Part shown: positions 34,387 through 42,164 of the stretch, in pieces
How positions within the stretch are numbered: the stretch's first letter is position 1
Layout: each line of letters starts with the position of its first letter
NCBI GenBank assembly: GCA_022821965.1
Contig: JAJECN010000031.1
Coordinates: 1-64,000, forward strand
Reading direction: 5' to 3'
DNA: 64,000 nt
DNA from: Candidatus Poribacteria bacterium
GTDB taxonomy: Bacteria; Poribacteria; WGA-4E; WGA-3G
Position numbers and translations under genes: made by a program
The notes under the pieces: model-generated
What the model was told of the DNA's origin: nothing
The model's input: the letters and a program-made list of their open reading frames with translations, nothing else
Database searches by the model: none

Positions 34387-35250
34387 TTATCGTGGGTGTT
34401 TGAGGGGGGGTAGGTTATCCCAATCGCATTCTAAGCAGAAAATACCTTCTCTGCCGAGCTGGCGCACACGCCCACCACATTCAGGACATTTTATTACCGA
34501 AGCAGAGTTGGTCTCTTCGGCACTCGGCGGAAACATGAGCAACTGTTCTATTGGCACAGTCTGTTCCCGTTCCCCCACGAATTCTAATTGTACACTTTCA
34601 ATTATATCGCGGGTATCAAGTTTATACGGTGGTGGTGAATTTTGGGTGAGATTAATAAAATCACTACGGTAGACCCGAATTGTGTCTTCTTCCCGCGCCT
34701 GTCGTACAAAAAGCGTATATTTATCAGGTGCAACCAAATAAGCCGCAGTATCTAAAATGTACCTGCGCGGTTTGATCGCTATCTCATACCCCCCGTAGTA
34801 CAGCACAGAAGGGCTGGCATCGGGTTGGATCTGACAAATTTCAAAGAGTTCATGAGAACGCGACGCTGAGAGAATCAACGCATATTGTCGACAAGAATAC
34901 TCAGAGAGACGCTCAAACGGCAAAAAAGTCTCCGGTTCCGCATTATCTTCAAGGAAACCAATAAACGCTGTATAAGCATTCTCGGTAGCTTCTTGCAAGA
35001 TTAACTGGCTTAACCGCCGAGGTTGCGACGCACGCGCCGGACCAGTACGCGCAATTTCCCGCGAGTACAACTCCGATCGCACATCGACATCAATAGGCTG
35101 ATTTTCAGCATTGATACGATGCAGACGTTCCACAGGTTGGTCGGCGATCTTCAGAACAAAGGGTAACATAGCAACGTATTTAAACTCCTCAAACGAAGGA
35201 TGTAACAAGTTTAGCACAGACTTCAGGTTTTGTCCAATCAAAATATGCAA
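34387..35250 (-). CDS. Unknown protein with C-terminal zinc ribbon
   Basis: The 287-residue soluble protein is of no family I recognise. Its C-terminus reads CPECGGRVRQLGREGIFCLECDW, two C-x2-C pairs about 15 residues apart, which should bind zinc. The middle (FLEDNAEPETFLPFERLSEYSCRQYALILSASRSHELFEI) may be helical. No signal peptide is seen. It is divergent from yebC and convergent with the PAP2-like gene. A zinc ribbon suggests nucleic-acid or protein binding. Confidence 0.6.
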   Translation of the reverse strand: MHILIGQNLKSVLNLLHPSFEEFKYVAMLPFVLKIADQPVERLHRINAENQPIDVDVRSELYSREIARTGPARASQPRRLSQLILQEATENAYTAFIGFLEDNAEPETFLPFERLSEYSCRQYALILSASRSHELFEICQIQPDASPSVLYYGGYEIAIKPRRYILDTAAYLVAPDKYTLFVRQAREEDTIRVYRSDFINLTQNSPPPYKLDTRDIIESVQLEFVGEREQTVPIEQLLMFPPSAEETNSASVIKCPECGGRVRQLGREGIFCLECDWDNLPPLKHPR

Positions 35251-35401
35251 ACAACCGAATATCCGTAGACTGTCTGGCTTATAAGGTCTACATGCATTGC
35301 GAGTTCAAAGTCAACACCTCTCAACGCAGCATAGATTTAAGTTTCATCTTTTTCATTTTTATGCTATACTAATTGAATCAGAAGCAGAAAGGATACAGAT
35401 C

Positions 35402-36148
35402 ATGTCAGGACATTCTAAATGGTCAACAATTAAACATAAAAAAGCGGCAAATGACTCCAGACGCGGTAAACTCTTCTCAAAGTTGGTGAAAGAGATTACC
35501 GCAGCAGCGCGTATCGGCGGCGGCGATGTAGATATGAATCCAAGACTACGAACCGCAATTGCGACAGCAAAATCAAGCAATGTTCCCAACGATAACATTG
35601 AGAAAGCGGTACTTCGCGGCACTGGTGAACTTGAGGGTGAAACTTATGAAGAAATCCTCTACGAAGGTTACGGACCCGGCGGCGTCGCAGTGATGATAGA
35701 AGTCTTAACCGACAATCGCAACCGGACTATCGCTGAGGTTCGACATACCTTCAGTAAACACGAAGGAAGAATCGGTGAACGTGGGTGCGTCGCGTGGGGC
35801 TTTGACAAGTGTGGCTTGATTGTCGTTACATCAGAGAGCATCGATGAAGAAGAACTTTTCATGATCGCAGCTGAAGCAGGGGCTGAAGATATAACTGCCT
35901 CCGAGACAGGAATGGAAATCATTACGCCGTTTGAAATGTTCGACAGCGTCCTAACGGCAATTCAGGAAACATCCGCTGAAATCCAACTCGCTGAAATTAG
36001 CATGATTCCCCAAAACACAGTGAAACTCGAAGGGAAAGAAGCAGAACGGATGCTACGTCTCATGGATGCCCTCGACGAACTCGAGGATGTACAGAAAGTC
36101 TATGCCAATTTCGATATTCCCGATAACCTTTTAGAAGCCGCAGCTTAA
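35402..36148 (+). CDS. YebC/PmpR family protein
   Basis: MSGHSKWSTIKHKKAANDSRRGKLFSKL is the hallmark start, which fixes the ATG at 35402; AAAGGA lies upstream. The 248-residue protein has AKSSNVPNDNIEKAVLRGTG and EILYEGYGPGGVAV, as expected. Members act as DNA-binding regulators or ribosome-associated factors that help translation of proline stretches. Its place before ruvCAB is a common bacterial arrangement. Confidence 0.95.
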   Translation: MSGHSKWSTIKHKKAANDSRRGKLFSKLVKEITAAARIGGGDVDMNPRLRTAIATAKSSNVPNDNIEKAVLRGTGELEGETYEEILYEGYGPGGVAVMIEVLTDNRNRTIAEVRHTFSKHEGRIGERGCVAWGFDKCGLIVVTSESIDEEELFMIAAEAGAEDITASETGMEIITPFEMFDSVLTAIQETSAEIQLAEISMIPQNTVKLEGKEAERMLRLMDALDELEDVQKVYANFDIPDNLLEAAA

Positions 36149-36236
36149 CGGCCGCATCTAACTCGCGACTATTTAAAGTAAAACCCGAAAATAAAAAGGC
36201 ACTTTGGAAAACACAAAACACCTCAAGGTTTCCGCT

Positions 36237-36257
36237 GGCGAGGTTTATAACCTCGCC
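36237..36257. repeat. GCTGGCGAGGTT hairpin repeat
   Basis: GGCGAGGTT (36237-36245) pairs with AACCTCGCC (36249-36257) around TAT. The same hairpin sits inside the MITE at 39838 and, looser, at 21652. Confidence 0.6.
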
Positions 36258-36310
36258 CTTCCACAATGTCTAATTAATTGTAGGTTTTACGATAAGCATC
36301 AAAAACTGAG

Positions 36311-36396
36311 TCCGTAATGTAGTGGAGGACGGTTCTACGGGAAGGGACATCAAACGCAAAACCCACCTCACCGAACCGCAAGGAACATAAAAAAAA
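36311..36396 (+). repeat. Dispersed repeat directly upstream of ruvC
   Basis: The words CCGTAA, TAG-GGAGG-CG, TACGG-AAGG-AC-TCAA and ACCGCAAGG-ACA occur in the same order at 63064-63150. The repeat runs up to the A-run at the predicted ruvC start. The remainder of 36149-36310 has no gene apart from the hairpin at 36237. Confidence 0.55.
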
Positions 36397-36893
36397 TAAT
36401 TCTTGGCATTGACCCAGGCATCGCGAATACTGGATACGGCGTGGTTGAATCTCACGCGAACCAACTTAAGCCGCGCGACTTCGGAAACATCAAGACAAGC
36501 CCACAAACAGCGTCAGAGGTGCGACTCAAACAAATTTACGATGCCATAACCCATTTGATTGCAAAGTTCGCCGTTGAGAGTATAGTACTTGAGGATATTT
36601 TCTTCAGCAAAAATGTGAGCAGCGCATTCACCCTCGGTGAAGTCAAAGGTATTGTGAAACTTGCAGCAGCGAATGCGGAATGTCCCATTGCCTTCTATAC
36701 ACCAACGCAGGTCAAACAAGCAATTGTCGGTTACGGGAGAGCCACGAAATCCCAGATGCAAAAGATGGCACAGGCACTCCTTCAACTCAAGGAACCGCCT
36801 CGTCCCGATCACGCAGCAGATGCCCTCGCGCTTGCACTTTGCCATGCCCGTTCTTATAAAGTCCTTGAACTCGAAAAAAAGTATATACAGTAG
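36387..36893 (+). CDS. ruvC: Holliday junction resolvase RuvC, non-canonical start
   Basis: RuvC cuts Holliday junctions with RuvAB. ILGIDPGIANTGYG with its catalytic Asp, VLEDIFF with Glu, and RPDHAADALALAL with His and Asp are all intact, and about 168 residues is normal. The coding frame is closed by TAA at 36315. Between that and the GIDPG codons there is no ATG, GTG or TTG. The first usual start, GTG 36441, would lose the catalytic Asp. An ATA (36387 or 36396) or ATT (36399) start is therefore inferred; AGGA at 36381-36384 suits 36396 better by spacing. A dispersed repeat ends at this point, suggesting it replaced the original start. Confidence 0.82.
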   Translation: MKKIILGIDPGIANTGYGVVESHANQLKPRDFGNIKTSPQTASEVRLKQIYDAITHLIAKFAVESIVLEDIFFSKNVSSAFTLGEVKGIVKLAAANAECPIAFYTPTQVKQAIVGYGRATKSQMQKMAQALLQLKEPPRPDHAADALALALCHARSYKVLELEKKYIQ

Positions 36894-36924
36894 CGCAGCG
36901 GATCTCTGTTTAAAGGAACGTTAG

Positions 36925-37521
36925 ATGATCTCTTATATCAAAGGCATTATCGTCCATAAAGAGACAAAACAGGTTATTGTAGATGTAAACGGCATCGGAT
37001 ATGCCATCGACGTACCCCCACGAATCGTAACGGATTTACCACCCATAGGCGATACTGTTACCTTCTATACATACTACAACCAAACTCGCGAAAATAAGAT
37101 CACGCTCTACGGATTCACCTCCAGAGATGCCCTGAGAGTTTTTGAATTGGCACTTACCGTCACTGGCGTCGGGCCCGCACTCGCACAAAACATCGTTACG
37201 AGACTTTCCCCCACACAATTCCAGCGCGCCGTTCAACGAGGAGATGCAACCACTCTCATGCGTGTCCCACGATTAACAAAAGACATCGCCCAAGTCATCA
37301 TCACTAAACTGAAAAAGAATATTATGAAAATGCAACTCGAAGGTGACACTGAACTCGGAGAGACTGGCCCCCTAAATGTAGAAGTGATTAAAATGCTCGT
37401 CAATCTCGGCGCATCGGAACTCGAAGCCGAACAAGCCGTTGAAAAGGCACAGAAAATACTTGGTGATTCTGCACAGCGAGAAAATTTAGTTGCGCAGGCG
37501 CTCCGCTATATCCGAAATTAG
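36925..37521 (+). CDS. ruvA: Holliday junction branch migration protein RuvA
   Basis: MISYIKGIIVHKETKQVIVDVNGIGY is the typical start. Two helix-hairpin-helix regions follow (FELALTVTGVGPALAQNIV and LMRVPRLTKDIAQVIITKL), and a C-terminal RuvB-binding domain (MLVNLGASELEAEQAVEKA). The 198 residues are normal. RuvA binds the four-way junction and loads RuvB. It lies 31 bases after ruvC, with AAAGGAAC before the ATG. Confidence 0.95.
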   Translation: MISYIKGIIVHKETKQVIVDVNGIGYAIDVPPRIVTDLPPIGDTVTFYTYYNQTRENKITLYGFTSRDALRVFELALTVTGVGPALAQNIVTRLSPTQFQRAVQRGDATTLMRVPRLTKDIAQVIITKLKKNIMKMQLEGDTELGETGPLNVEVIKMLVNLGASELEAEQAVEKAQKILGDSAQRENLVAQALRYIRN

Positions 37522-37588
37522 TTTAAAAATCTGAGCAGACGTAACCGCTGCAAACAGGAACAGCACCGTCGCATTAGGACGAAACAAA

Positions 37589-38605
37589 ATGGACCACCAC
37601 GAAATACCAGATTTCTCTGAGATGCAAGATGAAGATGATGCCTTTGGATATAGCCTTCGTCCGGAGACACTGAGCGAATTTATCGGTCAAGAGCAAGCCA
37701 AAGAACAACTCCGCATTCATATTGAAGCTGCCAAAAAGCGTGGCGATGCGTTGGAACATGTTCTACTCGTCAGTCCACCCGGGCTTGGAAAGACGACGCT
37801 CGCGAAGATTATTTCCAATGAAATTCAGAGCAACTTTAAACAGGCGATCGGTCCCGTTATGGAACGCCTCGACCTCGCTTCAACCTTGACGAATCTTGAG
37901 CACACTGACATCCTCTTTATCGATGAAATTCACGGGATGAAAGGGCATGTGCAAGAATCACTCTACCCAGCGATGGAAGATTACCAACTCGACTTAACGC
38001 TTGGTCAAGGACCAGCATCAGATGTTGTGCAACTTCAGCTCAAGCCCTTTACACTTGTCGGTGCGACCACACGCGAAGGATTGCTTGCCGGTCCCTTCCG
38101 AGATCGATTCGGTATCCGCATTCACCTTGATTACTACGAAGCAGAAGACCTTCAACAAGCTATCCGTATCAATAGCGCGAAACTCGACATTAATATCGAG
38201 GAAACCGCAGAATACGCATTAGCCCGCCGTTCGCGCGGCACAATGCGAATCGCAAATAAGCTGCTCGCCAACGTCAGGGACTATGCCCAAGTCAAAGGCG
38301 ATGGCACACTCTCGCTTGAAGTCGTAGAGGAGGCACTCGAATTCTTTGGCATTGATGAACGGGGACTAAACGCACAAGATTCTGCTTACTTTCAGACACT
38401 TATCGAGAAATTCAACGGGCGTGCGGGACTTAAGGCACTCGCTGTCGCCCTCAGTGAAGATGAACGCACTATCGCAGAAGTTTACGAACCTTATTATATC
38501 AAAGAGGGGTTTTTGGCACTAACACCGGGTGGACGCGTCGCAACAGATGCCGCTTATGCGTACTTCGACTATCCTGTAGCGTCCCAAACGTCACTGTTCC
38601 ATTAG
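37589..38605 (+). CDS. ruvB: Holliday junction branch migration DNA helicase RuvB
   Basis: This AAA+ motor of 338 residues has LRPETLSEFIGQEQAK, the Walker A VSPPGLGKTTLAK near residues 60-72, the Walker B LFIDEIHG, GATTREGLLAGPFRDRFG (sensor I and arginine finger) and the C-terminal winged helix ending ALTPGGRVATDAAYAYF. It drives branch migration with RuvA. It completes the ruvC-ruvA-ruvB order and is followed by queA. Confidence 0.96.
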   Translation: MDHHEIPDFSEMQDEDDAFGYSLRPETLSEFIGQEQAKEQLRIHIEAAKKRGDALEHVLLVSPPGLGKTTLAKIISNEIQSNFKQAIGPVMERLDLASTLTNLEHTDILFIDEIHGMKGHVQESLYPAMEDYQLDLTLGQGPASDVVQLQLKPFTLVGATTREGLLAGPFRDRFGIRIHLDYYEAEDLQQAIRINSAKLDINIEETAEYALARRSRGTMRIANKLLANVRDYAQVKGDGTLSLEVVEEALEFFGIDERGLNAQDSAYFQTLIEKFNGRAGLKALAVALSEDERTIAEVYEPYYIKEGFLALTPGGRVATDAAYAYFDYPVASQTSLFH

Positions 38606-38804
38606 TTATCCATCTTTCTAATTTACCTTGCGGTCAATTACGCATGTTTCACAAACGCCGATCCCTTAGAAAATCCAGTCTCACCGATGGTCAGATTTAG
38701 AAATTTTTGCCAAAGAACCAAAAGTCAAACAACGTTTGGATTGGATTCAAGAAAGGATGCTTATCACCCAAACTCCCTCATTGACTGCAAGGAATATTAA
38801 AAGT

Positions 38805-39833
38805 ATGAGACTCACAGATTTCGATTACGATCTACCGCCTGACCGGATCGCGCAAAGTCCACTTCAACAGCGTGATGCATCACGACTTTTGGTAGTCAAT
38901 CGCGATACCTGTGATTTCCATCACATCCAGTTTTCGCAGATTGGGAAATACCTACCGGACAATGCCCTATTAGTCCTGAACGACACTAAGGTAATTCCGG
39001 CACGGTTAATCGGTAACAAAAGCGGAACCGGCGGAAAGATAGAACTCCTTCTTATTCGTGAAAAAGAGGTGGATATCTGGGAAGTGCTCGCCAAACCGCG
39101 GCGAAGCCTTCAAATCGGGACACAGATTGTATTCGGCAACGGGAACTTGACAGCAGAAGTACTGGAAAAGCCAGAGAGTGGACACTGCATCGTCCACCTC
39201 AACTACAGCGGTAGGTTTTCAGACATCCTCGCGGATGTCGGCAATATGCCTTTGCCACCCTATATTCGTCGGCCACCGAATGCCGAAGATAAGGTGCGTT
39301 ATCAGTCCGTTTACGCAACGACTGAAGGCGCGATCGCAGCCCCTACAGCCGGATTGCACTTCACACAAGAATTGCTGGAGGAATTGAAAAACAACGGGAT
39401 AGAAACAGCAACCCTAACATTGCATGTTGGACCCGGCACATTTCAACCGGTGAAAGTGGAAGACATTCAGACCCACAAGATGCACGCTGAATATATTCAC
39501 CTCACTGAAACAGAAGCGAACCGAATTCGCATAGCACGCGAGAGAAGCACGAAAATTGTCGCTATCGGGACGACAGTGGTCCGCGCCTTAGAAACGGCTG
39601 GCGCAACAGGTTCTGTCCAGCCTTATAGGGGCTATAGCGAACTTTTTATTTATCCGGGGTACCAATTTAACGTCGTAGATGCGTTGGTCACAAACTTTCA
39701 TCTACCCAAATCAACGTTACTCATGCTCGTGAGTGCCTTCGCCGGACGAGACTTAATTCAGAAGGCTTATCAAGAGGCACTTCAACACAACTATCGTTTT
39801 TATAGCTATGGCGATGCCATGCTCATTATTTAA
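38805..39833 (+). CDS. queA: S-adenosylmethionine:tRNA ribosyltransferase-isomerase
   Basis: QueA forms epoxyqueuosine on tRNA. It starts MRLTDFDYDLPPDRIAQSPL, which selects ATG 38805 over an earlier frame. PLPPYIRRP, AAPTAGLHFT, LTLHVGPGTFQPV and TNFHLPKSTLLMLVSAF are all conserved. The 342 residues are normal. The usual neighbour tgt is absent; a short MITE and then yajC follow. Confidence 0.95.
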   Translation: MRLTDFDYDLPPDRIAQSPLQQRDASRLLVVNRDTCDFHHIQFSQIGKYLPDNALLVLNDTKVIPARLIGNKSGTGGKIELLLIREKEVDIWEVLAKPRRSLQIGTQIVFGNGNLTAEVLEKPESGHCIVHLNYSGRFSDILADVGNMPLPPYIRRPPNAEDKVRYQSVYATTEGAIAAPTAGLHFTQELLEELKNNGIETATLTLHVGPGTFQPVKVEDIQTHKMHAEYIHLTETEANRIRIARERSTKIVAIGTTVVRALETAGATGSVQPYRGYSELFIYPGYQFNVVDALVTNFHLPKSTLLMLVSAFAGRDLIQKAYQEALQHNYRFYSYGDAMLII

Positions 39834-39837
39834 AAAT

Positions 39838-39927
39838 AGGACTTACGCAGCCCCATCGCTGGCGAGGTTTGAAACCTCGCCAGCTGCACGTAATATGTAG
39901 GGATTCATAGAAAATTGCGTAAGTCCT
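39838..39927. repeat. MITE-like element with AGGACTTACGCA ends, copy 1
   Basis: AGGACTTACGCA (39838-39849) and TGCGTAAGTCCT (39916-39927) are exact inverted ends, 90 bp in all. The inside holds a perfect hairpin, GCTGGCGAGGTTT (39858-39870) with its complement (39872-39884). It sits between queA and yajC. Confidence 0.8.
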
Positions 39928-39951
39928 GAAAAAAACAGAAGGAGAGATTTT

Positions 39952-40254
39952 ATGGAAGCACTAACAGGTTTACTTGTTCCTTTTATCGCGATGGGTGCTA
40001 TCATGTATTTTTTGCTATTTAGGCCCGAACAAGCCAAACGCAAAAGACATCAGACGATGCTGGAAAACCTGACCAAAGGCGATGAAATTGTAACAAATGG
40101 CGGGTTACACGGCAAAATCCTTGGACTCAGCAACGATAAAGACATTATTCTTATCGCCGTTGGAGAGTTGAACAACCAAGAGGTAAAAGTTCAAATCTCA
40201 CGGAGTTCTGTCGCCTTTCTCAAAAAGGGCGGCGAACTTATCGAAGGGGAGTAA
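39952..40254 (+). CDS. yajC: Preprotein translocase subunit YajC
   Basis: The 100-residue protein has one N-terminal membrane helix (GLLVPFIAMGAIMYFLLFRPEQAKRKRHQTML) followed by the GDEIVTNGGLHGKILGL motif and a short C-terminal domain. This is YajC, an accessory of the SecYEG-SecDF export complex in the cytoplasmic membrane. AAGGAG stands before the ATG. secD and secF, usual neighbours, are not seen in this window. Confidence 0.93.
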   Translation: MEALTGLLVPFIAMGAIMYFLLFRPEQAKRKRHQTMLENLTKGDEIVTNGGLHGKILGLSNDKDIILIAVGELNNQEVKVQISRSSVAFLKKGGELIEGE

Positions 40255-40261
40255 TGGTAAC

Positions 40262-40951
40262 CTAAGTTGCCACTTGCATCCACAATTGGTAGCCAACCCC
40301 TTCAGATGTTAGCGACACAATGTTATGCTGTTCAGGAATTGCTAACACATCGTTGTTGGACAACCGCACGCGTACCGTTTCCTCGCAATACGATGAACTT
40401 GCGAGACGCTCATTTTCGGTACGCGTGATCTCAAAAATAGCACTCCCCTCCCCCTCAAGAAACCTCTGGAGACAGATTGCCTCTCCCCGCGTAGGCATCC
40501 TGCGTGCATCACCTATCCCATCCGATAAAGCATTTTCCCAAATCCTAAGGTGCGTCTCATTTTCACCTATTGACTTCCCAGCATCCAAAATAGCCGCTGC
40601 AGATTCTGAGTGAGATGGCACTTTGCACACCGCAATCTCGACACCGATTTCGCCTGCGAGGACCTCATAAGTTGTGTGATGTGGGATATAGCCTATACAC
40701 GCCTCTCCATCGAAGACATCCGAACGCTCGCCCAAAATCCCGTTCGCTTTGTTCCCGTTATGTCCCACCAATAAAGTACAGTGCCCACCCAACGCGATCA
40801 AAGCGACTTCGGTGTCATCAGAATGGTCAAAAAAGGTTGCTTGGGGGGTAAGATTAAGAATTCCGAAATGGAGTTTTGCGATGCCCATTTCGCCGGGTTT
40901 CACAATTTCGGTGTAACCATCGGTAGGTATGTAATTCTTAGATGCCGACAT
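40262..40951 (-). CDS. IolB-like 5-deoxy-glucuronate isomerase family protein
   Basis: The 229-residue protein has a cupin-like pattern. FGILNLTPQATFFDHSDDTEVALIALGGHCTLLV and YIPHHTTYEVLAG resemble the N-terminal half of IolB, which isomerises 5-deoxy-glucuronate in inositol breakdown. It is shorter than usual (about 265), and the metal-binding HxH-type residues of the C-terminal cupin are not clear, so it could be a related isomerase. Its start overlaps the end of maf by 14 bases, so the two are translationally coupled. No other inositol genes are seen here. Confidence 0.6.
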   Translation of the reverse strand: MSASKNYIPTDGYTEIVKPGEMGIAKLHFGILNLTPQATFFDHSDDTEVALIALGGHCTLLVGHNGNKANGILGERSDVFDGEACIGYIPHHTTYEVLAGEIGVEIAVCKVPSHSESAAAILDAGKSIGENETHLRIWENALSDGIGDARRMPTRGEAICLQRFLEGEGSAIFEITRTENERLASSSYCEETVRVRLSNNDVLAIPEQHNIVSLTSEGVGYQLWMQVAT

Positions 40952-41552
40952 TGGATTGAAAATTCGATAGGTGTTCTACAAGACTCGCCAACGGAAGCCC
41001 AACCACATTAAAATAGCATCCCTCAATGCGTCGAACGAAAGCAGCACCCCGTCCTTGGATTCCGTAGGCACCCGCCTTATCTGACGCTTCCCCGCTCGCA
41101 ATATAGGCGGTTATTTCGGTTCTGGATAGCTCTCGGAAATAAACCTGTGTTGTCTCCGACCAGACCCTGTCCCGCCCTGTTGCCGCGTCAATTAACGTCA
41201 CGCCTGTCACAACCTCGTGGGAGTTACCACTAAGGTGTGTTAACATCGTCAGGGCATCCGCATCATCAGAAGGTTTGCCGAGAAGTTCTCCATCCAACGA
41301 TACCAGCGTATCCGCACCGATAATCACACCATCGTTGTGCCCCTGAGCGACAGCCTTCGCCTTAATCAAAGCAAGTTCGCGCGTTATCTCACTTGCGGAC
41401 TTGTTTGAATAAATGCTAAGTGGGGGTTCCACAACATCGCTCGGACAAACCTCAAATGTTAGCCCGATCTGCGATAATAGAGAGGCACGTCGGGGAGACG
41501 CAGAGGCTAAAATCAGACGCGGGACTTTTAAAGGAGACGCGCGCGTTTGCAT
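40938..41552 (-). CDS. maf: Maf-like nucleoside triphosphate pyrophosphatase
   Basis: The N-terminus reads RLILASASPRRASLLSQIGL, the Maf signature. GADTLVSLDGELLGKPSDDADA follows, with YIASGEASDKAGAYGIQGRGAAF near the end. Members hydrolyse modified or canonical NTPs and dNTPs and affect septum formation. The 204 residues are normal. The gene ends inside the start of the IolB-like gene. Confidence 0.93.
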   Translation of the reverse strand: MQTRASPLKVPRLILASASPRRASLLSQIGLTFEVCPSDVVEPPLSIYSNKSASEITRELALIKAKAVAQGHNDGVIIGADTLVSLDGELLGKPSDDADALTMLTHLSGNSHEVVTGVTLIDAATGRDRVWSETTQVYFRELSRTEITAYIASGEASDKAGAYGIQGRGAAFVRRIEGCYFNVVGLPLASLVEHLSNFQSNVGI

Positions 41553-41553
41553 G

Positions 41554-41928
41554 TTATTTTAGGCTATACCACCGTGCATCCCGCTCCTCGTGGATTTGCA
41601 ACAGATCTACACGGACCAGTTCTTGGAACGCTTTTTCAATACCCCTCTTTGAAAGCCCTATATTTTTAAGACGCTGGTCGGCCTCCGGCACGCGAAACCA
41701 GTCAGGCTTTTCACTCGAGGAATATTCTTTTTTGAAAACCCCTAAGACGCTATATAAACGCAAAGTCTTAGGCGGTAAACCAACAAGCGGATTAATCTTT
41801 GCAAAGGATTGAAGTGAACCATTTCGCATAGCTTCAGTCCATAGGTAAGCAGAGTTATTCATACTTTGAATAACGTAGTTGTCTATGGATCGGTTACAAA
41901 AAACAACATTATGGCATTTTTTATGCAT
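41554..41928 (-). CDS. Small unknown protein with winged-helix-like C-terminus
   Basis: The 124-residue protein has no clear family. The C-terminal LKNIGLSKRGIEKAFQELVRVDLLQIHEERDARWYSL looks like a winged helix: a recognition helix followed by a short wing. It may bind DNA, which is a guess. The start at 41928 is immediately adjacent to a MITE and lacks a good ribosome site; ATG at about 41865 is possible. It ends 1 base before maf begins. Confidence 0.5.
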   Translation of the reverse strand: MHKKCHNVVFCNRSIDNYVIQSMNNSAYLWTEAMRNGSLQSFAKINPLVGLPPKTLRLYSVLGVFKKEYSSSEKPDWFRVPEADQRLKNIGLSKRGIEKAFQELVRVDLLQIHEERDARWYSLK

Positions 41929-42045
41929 AGGACTTACGCATTTTCTCTTAAAGTCCCCCTACCCCCCTGATAAGGCAGGATATGGGGGGTTGGGGATTTA
42001 GGGGGTTTAAAACTTACCATCGCGTGCTAAATTTGCGTAAGTCCT
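41929..42045. repeat. MITE-like element with AGGACTTACGCA ends, copy 2
   Basis: The ends (41929-41940 and 42034-42045) match copy 1 exactly. The 117-bp interior is different: CCCCCTGATAAGG and GGGGGGTTGGGGA, like the repeat at 16642. ATGCAT flanks both sides (41923 and 42047), a possible target duplication. Confidence 0.8.
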
Positions 42046-42164
42046 GATGCATATACAACCGTTGTAACTTGTCATGATGCAGCAATCTCGCCCCCAAGTT
42101 GCATTTGACAACATCTTAAACATTATGATAAACTCTATCAAATTTCAGACAGGACAGTGCGATA

